Shown here: one piece after another, positions 44,817-56,579 of the stretch
Numbering within the stretch: position 1 is the first letter of the stretch
Layout of the letters: each line of letters opens with the position of its first letter
Assembly: GCA_028753945.1 (NCBI GenBank)
Contig: JAPNXP010000013.1
Span: 1,922,001-1,986,000, forward strand
DNA from: Hexactinellida sp. DTS-2022
Taxonomy: Eukaryota > Porifera > Hexactinellida
Reading direction: 5' to 3'
DNA: 64,000 bases
Program-made: the position numbers and the translations under genes
Notes under the pieces: generated by a model
What the model was told of the DNA's origin: nothing
Databases searched by the model: none
The model's input: only the letters and a program-made list of their open reading frames with translations

Positions 44817-45120
44817 GACCAAGGATAAGATAAAGGAGGATGTATTTTCTAACTGTAACCAATTACCTGATAAATACTAGACTCATTATATCAACTATAC
44901 ATATCAAAGTAATATACAGTATGTATGGTTCATAGTTGTCTCCCAACATAACTTCAAGCACAGGTATCATATTAGATGTAAACTAGTTAGTAGAAGTATG
45001 AAAATTAAGCAAATATTTAGAGGAGTCTCTTAGGAGCAGTATGATTCTTCGTCTTGTTGTTAGGTAACACTTGGCTGCTGTTGTTAAAATTGAAAGTAAT
45101 TTTCAAGAAAGGAGTCACAC
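44817..45120 (-). mobile_element. 3' end of a P-like THAP transposon
   Basis: The inverse of this stretch matches 35440-35745: AACAACAG, the KNHNxS-type coding tail, CCTCTAAATATTTGCTTA, TTGGGAGACAACTATGAACC, GTAACCAATTACCTGATAA and the terminus CTTTATCTTATCC. Only the 3' end of the transposon is present; the Mutator-like gene begins where the match ends. Confidence 0.75.
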
Positions 45121-47304
45121 CTTTCGTGTTGCGCAGCTCTATTGATCCTGGAAGAGAGGCTGTCAAAGTCGTTCGCCCAGCTTCGTCCCTATACAAAGAT
45201 ATGCATTTTGAAAGGGAGACAAGGGTGTCCAATATCAAACTTTGTTCGGAAGGTCTGGAATATTCGAAAAATCTTTCACTTGCAACCAGTAACCAGATTG
45301 TGAATCTATCCATACTCACTCACGTGTTTTCTCTTCTGAGCTGCGTGGATAAGACCTGTAGCGGAAAGATAAAGTTATATGAACAACTTTTAGAGGACGG
45401 CCTCCAAAAATTATTACTTATAAAATGTGACTACTGTCATAATGTTGTCGCGGAATTCCCAGCGTCTCTGCCAATTGGAGTTACTGCAGATAAGTGTGTA
45501 AACAACAGGCAAATTCGTAAACGAGGCCAAAGCGACCTAAACTCACGTTCGCTGTTGGCAGTATGGGCGTAGGGAGGGGGGGTCAGGGGGGGAAGTTGCC
45601 CCCCCCCCTAGCTCAGCCATTTTCACTCCCAGACCCTCTTTAAGTCGCACGCTACGCTCGCTGGTTGTACATTTGCCCCCCCCCCCCCCCCCCCAAGATT
45701 TTGGCCTGGCTACGCCCTTGGTTGGCAGTACACACGACATCACAAAGCTGGGAAGACTTTCGGCTAACGTGCAGTCTCCTGGATCTCAAAGTTCCAGCCA
45801 GTACAATCTCCAAGCGACACCTAAAAAACTTCGTTGACTCAAGTACACGAGTTGTATCGAAGTCAATGGAATTAGCAGCGAACCAGGTCCATTCTTCTTC
45901 CCATGCAACCGATCTTCTGCCAGAAAACCTTCGGGCTTGTACTGTAAGCTTCGACGCATCGTGGCATCGTAGAGGGCATTTTTCGAATCAAGGATTCGCA
46001 GCTGCTATTGATTCGGAATTCGGCAGAGTACTCGATTATCAACTCAACGACAGAGTATGTTATCTTTGCTCCAAATGGCCTGAAGAGAGAAAGGAGAATA
46101 ACCCAGAAGAGTATGAGGAATATTGGAGTACTCATAAACCTCTAAGTACCGCGAATTACTCTGGTTCTTCTCAATCCATGGAGAGCTCGGCCGCTGTCGA
46201 AATTTGGAAGAGGTCAGTATCCAGTCATAGTTTGGTATACGATACTTATATCGGTGATGGAAATTCTTCGTCCTATAAGAATTTGGTCAAATCTGATCCC
46301 TATAATGGCCTAACAACGGTTAGGAAAGAAGAATGTTTAGGACACGTTCAGAAGCGCGTAAAAAGAACTTGCTTAAAAAGTCTAAAACCTCAAAGGCTTA
46401 CCAGAAGGGAAAGCTGATAGAATAGCTCACCTCTACGCTCTGGTAATAGTCCAACACCGGGGTGAAAGTCCTCTGTAAATCCACGAAGCCCTGCAGGTCC
46501 TTCTCCTACACACAAATGAAAAGCACGATAATTGCCCGGAGGGTTCAACTTCATGGTGCTACTTCAGAAAATTAGTCGCAAAGCATCTGGAGGACAGTTC
46601 CTTACCATTCCCAGGTACCAGAGAACCATTTCTAACCCCGGCGGAGTTCAGTCGGACCGAGGAGATATTTCAGATCTTCGCCTGTCTTTCCTTTTGTAAA
46701 ATCATCACCCTAGGGAAGACACAGAATAGCAATGAAAGTTTACACAATATGTTGTGGCACAACGCACCCAAGGTCAAGAGAGTGGGACACAAGTCCCTTG
46801 TAGCCAGTACGGCAACGGCGGTCCTGGCCTTCAATGAAGGGTCGTTGTCCTATTCTGTCCTCATGAAGGAACTGACTCACGCCTAGTTATGAAACACTTC
46901 ATTACTTGTATCGTCGCGATCGCCGAAGAAACCAAGCTAGAGTGCGTCGTATAAGAGAAACACATAAGCGCCGTAGAAGGCAAATAGTAACACAGACAAA
47001 ATTGGCTGAGACCTCAAGAAAGCGTCGCGATAAGCCGGTCTCCTCCACCGGAAAACGTCTCAACAAGGCCGTCTATTCCTCAGGGAAGTTCGGCTCCGAG
47101 GTACAGTCTAGTGGCGACGAAAGTGAAAGTGTCTGCTGCGAATGTAACCTGAGGGATTGCCCTATTCGTACAACGCGAGAGTTTGATCGCTGGGTCTGTT
47201 GCCATATGTGCAAGGACTGGTTCCACTCCAGCAGCGTAGGAATCAAGAATAACAGGAAATTGCCAGAATATTTTTTCTGTAAGGAGTGTGAATGTATAAA
47301 TTGA
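45110..47304 (+). pseudogene. Mutator-like transposase with PHD-like tail
   Basis: A DDE transposase of the animal Mutator-like type. The N-terminal part (45200-45560) has a zinc-binding-like pattern, CVDKTCSG...LLLIKCDYCHN. A 158 bp MITE follows. The core then reads CTVSFDASWHRRGHFSNQGF (likely first catalytic Asp), ANYSGSSQSMESSAAVEIWK, YIGDGNSSSYKNLVKSDPY (likely second Asp) and EECLGHVQKRVKR. A frameshift occurs near 46400. Further blocks are SNESLHNMLWHNAPKVKRVG near 46730 and STATAVLAFNEG near 46800. After more frame changes a basic segment and a Cys-rich end follow (46906-47304): CCECNLRDC...CCHMCKDWFHSSSVG...FFCKEC. The last resembles a PHD finger with one expected Cys replaced by Ser. 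Removing the MITE restores the first frame. No terminal repeats were identified. Confidence 0.88.
45564..45721. mobile_element. 158 bp MITE interrupting the Mutator-like gene
   Basis: TTGGCAGTA is duplicated at 45555-45563 and 45722-45730. The ends share GGGCGTAG (left TGGGCGTAGGGAGG; right in reverse complement CCAAGGGCGTAGCCAGG). C and G tracts of up to about 25 bases lie inside. Removing 167 bases rejoins the reading frame across LLAV|HTTS. Confidence 0.9.
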
Positions 47305-47339
47305 TGTATGTATTGTAAAACTGACCTATAATGAAAGAT

Positions 47340-47800
47340 AGGCAGTAAATATGGACCCTGATAGTTCCCACATACCCAAAAACATAATTCTAGACAACTT
47401 CCTAATCTTATAATTCAATTCAAACTCTTAGAAAGTTCGAAAAAGGCCAATTATGCGACATAATTTATAAATATCCATTGTTTCAAGAGAAATATAAGTT
47501 TTATCGTCTAGAACTATATTATGAAAATAATTAGAACATATGGTTTCATATGTGTAGCTAATTCAATATGTCTTCAAAAACGCTTATTTCGTGTAATTTT
47601 CCGTGTATGGTCATTTTGAATTCTTGTCCTAGAACTTAGCTTTTGAAAGTTTCGGGAAGCAAATGTTCCGTAGACAATACATAAAGATTTTGAGGTTTAA
47701 ATCACAACATCCAGCTGACTTATAACCACAAATACCATATATGGAAATCCTCGTAATCGTATTTTTCGACATCAAGTCCGCGGCGAAGCGGAAGTGCTAG
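47340..47800 (+). mobile_element. possible Helitron-like element ending CTAG
   Basis: The stretch is AT-rich and ends in a hairpin, TCCGCGGCGAAGCGGA, followed by AGTGCTAG at 47797-47800. This resembles the family A end (CCGCGAAGCGG...CTAG), but the next base is A rather than T and no 5' end was found. Confidence 0.35.
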
Positions 47801-49055
47801 AGTTCAGATCTCGACAGTTTTAGAATATAAATTATCGAATTACTATACCCCAATAATACTCAAAAATGTTGTATCTCCAAAATTGACAATATGCGCGTTT
47901 GTCTCCCATATATGGTCATAACAGAAACTAAAATTGTTTGCTAACTTTTGATTCCGTTGAGCTTGAGCTTAGCTCTCAACGGCATTTTGTATGCAATCCA
48001 TGATATACTATACACAACTAATACATCAAAACACTGTAACTCTGAAAATAACCATTTTCGCCCACAATTCGTCATATTACCTTGCGCCATATATGGGCAT
48101 GTGCAATTTATTGTTCCAAGGTCTCAAAGTGTCATTTTCCAAAATAAAATTTACCATTCAACACATTTTGAAACTCTATGATATCCCTGGTTGCCAATTT
48201 CCGATCGAAACATGCGTCCGGAAAATGTCTATATTCCATCGATTTTTCCGTCCGGGGGGGGTAAACTTTGATCGAGGATATCTCAATAAAATTATCAGGC
48301 GGAGATAGGGGGCTAATGTCACGGAGTGTGACGAAATCAAGATAGGTTAAGAGCTCAAATTTTTTCTACAAGTTCTATACCACTAACATTTAAAAACAAG
48401 TGATTGAATAAGCAAAAAACACCAAAATTCTACTAATAAGAGAGAAACAATCTCAAAATAAAATAAACAATCAAAAATCCTTACCTTTAGACGCTCTCCC
48501 CTTCATATTCGTTGATGGAATTTCGAAATCACATGTTATTGGACACTGGTTGGAAAGATTAGGCCTTTATATAGTTAAATTGAGCTAGAGAACATTCTAG
48601 AACAATTAGAAACTAAGTAGATGCTTGACACTGCCTATGTTATATTGAATAGACGCACATAACTGTACGTATATTAAAAGAATCCATACCTAGACAAAAC
48701 AATTCAATATGCACTTGAATGAATAAATTCTTCGCTATTTTATCCAAGCAAAGTTCTGAGGTTACTTAGAAGTATTCAGAGAATCTATAGAGATGTTCTA
48801 TAGTGATTTATCAGTTTACTATAAGGGACACCGTTATTATAGTTTTGCCTTTCCGATGTGTCTTCACGATTATCATTTATACTTATACAGGCTAGTTCTC
48901 GTATTTTATGCTGAACATGTATACTGCATTCAAAACTCCAAATTATTATTTACTGCTATTTCATACAAAGACAACTGATGTTCACAGACTATACTTCATA
49001 AAGAATATACTTAGAATATTAACTTTGGTATGTAAGATAGGTATATTTGATGACA
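47801..49055. other. no recognised gene
   Basis: AT-rich. Open frames at 47948-48308 and 48793-49132 overlap each other and show no domain. A G-rich patch lies at 48253-48260. Confidence 0.4.
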
Positions 49056-49061
49056 GAGTGA

Positions 49062-49081
49062 AGAGAGAGAGAGAGAGAGAG
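49062..49081. repeat. GA microsatellite
   Basis: About ten consecutive AG/GA units. Confidence 0.95.
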
Positions 49082-49144
49082 TTCATGATTCTCTTGTTTG
49101 AAGATGTATATCGCGAATTTGGTTGGCGTTGATTAGACCTCTAC

Positions 49145-49475
49145 GTCATAGGCGTAGAACTCGCGGGTTCTTGCGGGTCAAGGATCTGAATATTTTGGGA
49201 AGTGCGGGTTTGGGTCACGGGAATTTTTGCAGGTTGGTGTGGGTTAGCGTGGATTAGTTGCAAGAGAATTACTTCAGAGGAATTTGGAGTCACTGAATCA
49301 AGAATATTACTATTTTAATTGAGCAGCATCTAGGTTTTGAATTACTATTATACTCAACGTAATACCTGCGCTTGCGGATTGGTTATTGTGAGCTAGATGC
49401 GGGTTGATTTGGATATTGCACTGTGTTTTGCGGGGCAGAAACCGCATACGACCCGCGCTGAGGACTAGTGTAGAT
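49145..49475. repeat. fragment related to the hAT-like element 8348-9097
   Basis: CTCGCGGGTTCTTGCGGGTC, AGGATCTGAATATTTTGGG and, at the end, CGCATACGACCCGCGCTGAG match the ends of 8348-9097, with most of the interior lost. Termini are eroded. Confidence 0.65.
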
Positions 49476-49699
49476 TTGACGATCTAGTGTCTTGTTTGGG
49501 GGGAAATTTATCAATCTATACCAAGTATCATTGTTTGAGTAGATTATCACAGGATGGCTATCTGTTAATGTTGTCTATAGATGTTAATGATAATGCTTCT
49601 GTGTGTCTTGTTTCCATAAATATTCCAGTCTGAGATTAATGATTTTAAGGTCGTGCATTATACAATATTATTAATGTAAATAGTTATGAAGATATCTTT

Positions 49700-50345
49700 T
49701 TTGCGTTTGAAGCTTGAATGGTATTTAACATGAAGAGAAGTATTACTTGTAAATTTAGGATTGAGAAAAATTGTTGATTGGTGGAAAGGGGTTTTGATGA
49801 GATGAATAGTTTGAAGAATAATCCATCTTTTGTAGTAGATGCACTATAAGCTGTTGCAGGTGTTTAACAGAAAGAGAACTATTATATTAAGGATGAAGGA
49901 GAATTGTTGATTGATGAAATGGGTTTGCATGAGCTGAACAGTTTTAAGAAAATCGATGTTGTTTATAGTAAATAAAATATAAGCTGTTGCAGGTGTTTAT
50001 TAACAGAAAGAGAACTATTATATTAAGGATTAAGGAGAATTGTTGATTGATGAAATGGGTTTGCATGAGCTGAACAGTTTTAAGAAAATCGATGTTGTTT
50101 ATATTAAATAAAATATAAGCTGGGCAGGTGTTTAACAGAAAGAGAACTATTATATTAAGGATTGAAGGGAATTGTTGATTGATGAAATGAGTTTTTGATA
50201 AGATGAATAGTTTGAAGAATAATCCATCTTTTTGTAGTAATGGACTACGTATAAGATGGGGATGCGTTTAACAGTAAGATAACTAATATTTTCTGGATTG
50301 AGAAGAATTGGCGATTGATTGAAAGGGTTTTTGATAAAATGAAAG
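49700..50345. repeat. minisatellite, ~131-138 bp unit, about five copies
   Basis: GAGAACTATTATATTAAGGA recurs at about 49875, 50011 and 50142, with decayed versions near 49738 and 50279. The rest of the unit (GAATTGTTGATTGATGAAAT, GGTTTGCATGAGCTGAACAG, ATAAGCTGTTGCAGGTGTTT) repeats in register. The second and third units are nearly identical, so the array was expanded recently. It lies 0.3 kb beyond the 3' end of the OTU-transposase gene. Confidence 0.85.
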
Positions 50346-50641
50346 CCGGCTGAAATCCTTCAGGTAGCATTAGATCAGTATTACATTCCAATTAAATAAA
50401 GATCCTTAATCTTTAATACTGAGAGAGGATACATAGCTAATTTAATTGATGCCTATCTGACGTCATGCCAAAAAATCAGTGGATTTATAGAGTATATTAG
50501 TGCATAATATAAGTAGATAACAAATATAATAAATACCATGTCTAATGGATAAAACTTATATATAATTTTAACAACTTTTTTCTTTTTGTACTTTTTATAG
50601 ATACATTTCTATTTTTTTATTTTTTATTTATTTTTATACTA

Positions 50642-53600
50642 TTAATTTAATAAATTATCAGATGCAATACGATGATGTAATTCCATTATCGGTTCATAAT
50701 GGTCCACTGTATGTTTTATATAGTATGATCCAGCATCATTAGCTGGATCCATTATTTGCTCCAAACTAGCACCTTTTCCAAAATATACCATCCATTTATT
50801 TTTCATTTTCTGTAGTATTTACCCATATATCTGTGTTTATTAATAAAGCCATCGAAAATAATTCAATGTCTCCACCCCAGGTTTTGTCAATATGCATTTT
50901 TGATTACTTATATACTCCCTTGTGTTGCGATATATAAGTGGGAATTTATTCTGTATGAACTTCAAACAAATTTGGCTTAATTTTCCCATTATGTTGTCAG
51001 TTATTATCTTGCGCATTCTATAGTTGTAACTAGTGCTTCCTGTAATTATATATGAGAGAGTTGAGAATAAACAATTTCCATCACCTGAAATATTGAATGT
51101 TAAAGATGGAACTAATTGATTTAAATGGATATCTTTCCTACTACAGCTACTAGCCAAATTAATCTTACAAGATATTGGATTTACAACAGGCAATTCTAAC
51201 ATATTACAAATATTAATCTGACCTAAGAGTGAGAGATGATTAAAAGGTGGTAAGATAATGTCAAGTGTACCAAGCGCAATTATATCCAAATCACTCATAA
51301 TCTCAATCTCCTTTGCTTTTATCGGTAGTGGTTCTTCCAAATTAACTCTCTTTGGTCTAGGAATTAAAGGATTCCTTATTCTGGAGATCTCAAAATTTGA
51401 ATCCTGTAATTTCTCAAATACTTTATCTACTTTACTTTTGTTCGGATTAATGTACTATTTTTCTTATTTTTCCTCCTTCGCCAAATTTCTATAGATTCTT
51501 CCTCGTTACTAACCTCTCTAACTTTTTTCTTAGCCTTAAATACTCTATGAGCCATTGGTTGAAATGCAAATTTAAAGGAAGCCAATCTATCTTCGATATG
51601 TCCAAAAATGTGACGTACAAAATCACCAACTCTGATATTAACTTGAGATTTAAATATGGAGTGTTTTACTATTTTAAACCAATTCTCAATTTGTGCATTG
51701 CTATCAGTTGAAACAGCATTGAATTTTACTTTGCTTAGTATAATCCCACTCCAAAGAGGAAGCAATGGCATATAATATGTTAGCAAATATTCAAGTATTT
51801 TGGGATAATAGCATACATTTTTATCATTTGCAAGTACTTTATGTCCTAGAAATTTGAAGGTGGCTTTTAAGTACAATTCTTCAAAGTATTTACCAAAAGA
51901 AGACGTTTTTCTATAAGTATCACTTTCAATATTTTCAGGGTAATCATCAATAAAATAGCATTCTGAACTATAGATTTTGAGATCTCCCTTAACTAATTCT
52001 TCTAAGTCTAATAAGTTCTTAGTAACCCGAGGCAACATTAATTCAGTGTTCAGAACAATACACAAAGATTCAAAAATAAGATTAATTTCTTCCATATTGC
52101 TACTTTTTACCATAGCACCAAATGCATGTAGCACTAAGCATTTTACCTTTTTGTCTATTTTATACTTCTTATCCAATTTGTAGCTTATTTGATGCATAAT
52201 ATGTGCCGAACAGAGATGCAAAACAGTTGGAATGGTTAATTTGGTGCCAGTTTTGTCGCTTACAATATCCCAACATTTACACAAATATAGTGCTATACTC
52301 AGCTTATTAAATGCTAAACATGTACTGTGCATTATGGCCCAACTATAGTCCATTTCAATTTGGTCTATATTTAAACCCTTATGTAGAATTGCCTTACAAG
52401 TTAATCCCATTTATTCAAAAAATGGGTGATCTCTGCAGTTCCATGATCACTACTGATCATTTCTGCAACAGGAAGAGGACTAGTCCAGTATACAGGGTGT
52501 TGTAGTGTAAGAGCATAGTAATAGATCGACTTTTTACACACTGGTGGCCTTTTAATAATGGAACGAGTTGCATTTATATTAATAACGGTGTTGTAATTTT
52601 TCAATCTGCTTTTTGTATATAAATGGATTATAAATGGATCTTGTGCAATATATTGGACATAACCAGGTATCAGATTATCTGGTAATACCGAACGGAAATA
52701 CTGTTGAGTTTCCCAAATATCCACAGAATCATCATTGGAAAATCTCTCTCTAGATTTAACGTCTGACTTAATTCGTCTTAATGTTTGCTGTGATATTAAA
52801 TTAGTCAAATTCCCTCTATTGAATGCCTCTTCATTGTTCTCATTTCTAAACTGCTGATGAAATATGTTACTTGATGCGTTTTGAATCAATTTTGCACCCA
52901 TGTTTTCCCTTTTTCTCGAAGTAATGTGACATGCATGGATGGTTTTATCATCTTTGTGTTCAGATGAAAGTTCACCGTTACATTTATAGTGCACAGCTAT
53001 TAGATCATCAGCAAATGAGGCAATATCATTATTAATTGAAAATGTAACTGAGCAGCAGTTAGAAAACTTACACACAGCCCAAGCTTGAAAAAAGGAGAGT
53101 TCAATTTCCTACTATGCCTTTTCTTAAACCAAAAATGTTTAAACTTCAGTACGCAAATCGAATTTATTTTAGAGAACTTATCAGCTATTACATTAGTCCA
53201 ACCTGTTTTCATATGATCTATATCATCCTTATCTAAATAACTTATAGCATTCCATTCAGCCTTATCTAGATAAAACTCGCCAAATGTTTGAAAATAAATT
53301 GCATCATAAGTGCTGTTTTCGTTTGCTCTAGAAATTGGACATTCTGTATGACCACTATCACTATTTTCAATTTCACCGACTTCATCTGCTGCCTCTAAAG
53401 CTAAATTTTGTGCCTTATTTTCTAGTGTACTAATATAAACTGTGTAAATTGATTCCAAAACCTCTATACCATTTTCTTCAAAATCAATGTTTAACTTCTC
53501 TACCCAAACAACAAAATCTGTTAGCATTTACTAGTTAATAGTACATAATTTTTGTTGAATAAGTTATTTACTGATATATTATTTAAGTCATTAAATAGCT

Positions 53601-54715
53601 CTGGTGTGGATGCTAACCATACGAGTATTAACGTACATTGTTCAATGAGAGTATCAGTAAACTTGAACGAATCTTCAAATTGACTAAGTTCAAAAAACTG
53701 TAAGAACCCAGGAATAACTTTCGGCCCTTTAAACCCATAAAAATTATAGCCATCGAGCCATAATATTGATTCATAGTTAATAAATGAGTGAATTAATGGC
53801 TGTCCTAGTAGTCCAGCAATATGGTGAAAGATTGTGCATTTTCGAGATAAAGTACCAAATTTTGCACAATTGTATTATTATAGGTTCTGATCAACTTCAG
53901 CCAGTGTTCCCTCTAAGAATCCGTGACGGATCCTTTGGATCCGTGAAGTTAATTTAAATTCCGTGAAGACACTTCCTGTGGGAGAAAAATTCAGTGCTCA
54001 GATTTCATGTTCTACCGTACTCGGGCAAAAGTACAAGGGGCGTGACTAGAACTACCACGTTGACTTCCCTTCAGTGAAGCGAGAAAGCGCTGGACAACCT
54101 GTACATCTCCAACCTAACGAAGACTACTTCGCAGACTCTGATTTCGAACCGGATTCTGAGGAAAGCGATGAGGATGATTACGATTACGAAGTGGTACAAA
54201 AGAGTGCTCTCTGGTAGAGGAATTCTGAAGTGAGAATGATTAGACTTTTCGCCACACTATCTTTGCATACATCAATAATAATGTTAACAATATAATAATC
54301 CTTATAATCCTATAAATGAAATTTAAGGGTCCGAAATCAGTAAAATTTCGTATTTGCCTTTGGCAAAAACAAGCAAATTTCCGTACGGAAATTTTTAAGT
54401 GCATTAGAGGGAACAATGACTTCAGCTATGGCACATAGCAGAATTTTTGGAAGAACAAATTTTTCAGGGGGTCAAAAATTGGTGCCCAATCGAATCGCAG
54501 GAAGTATAAATACAGGATAGCTCATTCAAATGGATTCTTAACGACTTTATATTGTCAGATTCGTGCTCAGCACGTAATTTACAGCATTTTGATAGGTTTA
54601 TTGACTATATTAGGGGAGAATATTTTTTGGTTTTCCATATCATCGGTAAGAATGTGATAAACATTCCGATCTCCCAATTTGGAGTACCATATCGAGTGAC
54701 CCCTTGTTTTTCTCG
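50642..54715 (-). pseudogene. Mutator-like transposase fused to an OTU domain
   Basis: On the minus strand, pieces in several frames give one long protein. From 54540 to 53540: LRIHLNELSCIYTSCDSIG, EKFVLPKILLCAIAEVDQNL, KFGTLSRKCTIFHHIAGLLG, and SILWLDGYNFYGFKGPKVIP. From 53527: a helical region. From 53075: NINATRSIIKRPPVCKKSIY and PLPVAEMISSDHGTAEITHF. From 52410: QIEMDYSWAIMHSTCLAFN (likely second Asp), LHLCSAHIMH (C-x2-H of Mutator-like cores) and STDSNAQIENWFKIVKHSIF (likely Glu). The C-terminus is an OTU-type cysteine protease: SGDGNCLFSTLSYI with Asp and Cys, then after a frameshift DKTWGGDIELFSMALL, then VDHYEPIM with the His. The first Asp position (usually IDATG-like) reads INATR. 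A 517 bp MITE splits the N-terminal part. Confidence 0.8.
53902..54418. mobile_element. 517 bp hAT element with ACTTCAGC duplication
   Basis: Ends are CAGTGTTCCCTCTAAGAATC and, in reverse complement, CATTGTTCCCTCTAATGCAC. Perfect duplications ACTTCAGC lie at 53894-53901 and 54419-54426. Element plus one duplication is 525 bases, a multiple of three. Removing it joins CAIAEV to DQNL in the transposase frame. Confidence 0.93.
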
Positions 54716-54727
54716 AGGAATGCGTAC

Positions 54728-55106
54728 TGAGTCCAAATGTGATTTTTGGCATATAGGGGTAACTTTTTGCACCCGCCAACAAGTTGAGGTTTCCACTGAA
54801 AATCTCTCACACCTCGACAAGTTATAACGTCATTGTCACATTTCGAGAACCCTGAAAAGTCACTTAATTGCACATAATTCGCGCACTTTAAGATATAAAA
54901 ATCTGAAAATTTAATAGAACATGTACATTAATGATACGGACACGTTGGTCACACCAGATCACCAATATGCTAACTCATTATCGCGTGATTACGATTGCTA
55001 AAATATGCTAACTCATTATCGCGTGATTAACCACACATCAACCGCGAAGCGGTTGGTGTGCGGTTGTGATCTGCCGCGAAGCGACCTAGCAAGCGAAGCG
55101 CGCTAG
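54728..55106 (+). mobile_element. Helitron-like family A 3' part (copy 4)
   Basis: From TCCAAATGTGATTTTTGGCA to GCGAAGCGCGCTAG|T it matches family A, but the first ~110 bases, including the TC start, are missing and are replaced by the OTU-transposase sequence. A segment ATGCTAACTCATTATCGCGTGATTA is duplicated at 54968-55028, and about 70 bases found in other copies are deleted. Confidence 0.8.
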
Positions 55107-55373
55107 TATAAGCTGTGACATAAACACACAATCTGGTGGTTGTAATCTAGCAATTGTATTGTGTTAAACTCTTGGCTGTTCACTCGATAATAAAAGAAAT
55201 AGTATATAATCTGAAGTAAACACATGTTCAACTTTGCCAAGCTATATCTCATAGGAATGTTGATATTTTTTTGAAATATTTTGGCATAAGAAAAGTCCCA
55301 TAGTCATAAAGATGTATGCAAAGTTTTAAATTCAATTTCCAATTAATGTTTTCAAAAATAAAAAAAATTTAAT
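55107..55373. other. no recognised feature
   Basis: AT-rich spacer. Confidence 0.4.
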
Positions 55374-55380
55374 GCTCACT

Positions 55381-55985
55381 CAAGGGTGGGGTTGGTTAAC
55401 CATCCGAGGCTACGGTTACATTTCGATTTATCGCAACGGTTAACCGGTTAACCGCCCATCCTACTCCATACAATAAATCCTTTGTAAATTTGATTAGTGG
55501 CCAGGCAAGTAGCTACTGGAGGGCGAGGAGGGGGCAACTGCCCCCCCAAAGTACTTCTCGCCCCCCCTCCCAAGAGAATTAGGAAGTGTTCGTTATAGTA
55601 AATAGAGTGATTCGTCCCCCCTTGCCCCCCCGACTCCCTGCACTTGCCCCCCTGAATTACATACTCTAGCTACGTGCCTGCATAATACTACAGAATAAGA
55701 CTCAGCTGTATAAAGTATAACCGCATAAGTATATTAACTGTTACATTTCGTGCTTTAGGTAAATTTAAATCAATGTTGTCTAAGAAAATTTAATACGTGG
55801 TGGTGTGAAATGGGTTAAGGACTACATATTCTGATAAATTTCAAAAATATTTAATACTTTATACTTTAATTTCTCAATAAATCTGCTGATATTCAACAGA
55901 CCGGCTAACTGATTAATATATCTCAAACCGTTAACCGATGTCAGCAACGGTTAACCGGTTAGCCGATTAACCGAATCCAGCCTTG
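55381..55985. mobile_element. hAT-like element, CAAGG...GGTTAACCGGTTA ends
   Basis: The left end reads CAAGGGTGGGGTTGGTTAAC and the right in reverse complement CAAGGCTGGATTCGGTTAAT. Sub-terminal ACGGTTAACCGGTTAACCG occurs on both sides. GCTCACT flanks it at 55374-55380 and 55986-55992. No transposase is present. Confidence 0.82.
55502..55680. mobile_element. 179 bp MITE, CAGGCANGTAGCTA ends
   Basis: CAGGCAAGTAGCTACTGG at the left and CAGGCACGTAGCTAGAGT as the reverse complement of the right end, with C-rich interior (TTGCCCCCC repeats). No target duplication was verified. It is nested in the hAT-like element. Confidence 0.7.
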
Positions 55986-56579
55986 GCTCACTCATAATGT
56001 AAAAATATAAATAGAAAAAAATACAAAAAATATTTTTTTAATTTAAAATCATAAACGTCTGTGTCTCCTCTTTGATACGTGTAATTTTTATCCAAATCCA
56101 ATAATGGGAAGGGCCTCAACTTTCAATTTGATTTGTGCTCAGTTGAATACTGCGCCAACTTCACACTCGTACAATGTAGCTATTTTTAACATTTACAACG
56201 TGATTAAGTATGTTAAAAGCAGGCTAAAAACACACGATAATTCGCATCAAAATTAAGTTAACGTCATCAAATGATGACATATCATAGTTGATGCCATATT
56301 CAGTGATGTTTTGGGGGCAGAGCCGCGGAGAGCCATCTGGGGCCCCGAGACTGTAAAATTTGGAGCCCCAAATCTATTTACTGATTTCTACATTTTAAAT
56401 TGCTTAGAAAATAATTACAGTGAAGTACTGAAAACAGGGTTGAGTACCCTGGATTTTCTTGCCAAAAGTGTTCTAAATATTCGTTTTCGAGTCAATTCCA
56501 ATCCGCACCCCGACAGATCGAAATGTTATCAAACTAAACTATTTATATGATTATTAGCATACATATATTCAGCATTCTC

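Noticed and set aside
45017..45319. Minus-strand 100-residue open frame
   Set aside because: Only its end reflects the P-like transposon tail; the rest is antisense to the Mutator-like transposase.
47948..48308. Two overlapping open frames of 77 and 105 codons
   Set aside because: No domain, low-complexity AT-rich composition and mutual overlap suggest chance.
54552..54873. Overlapping open frames at the Helitron/OTU-gene junction
   Set aside because: They are formed by joining two unrelated sequences and differ in frame from the transposase.
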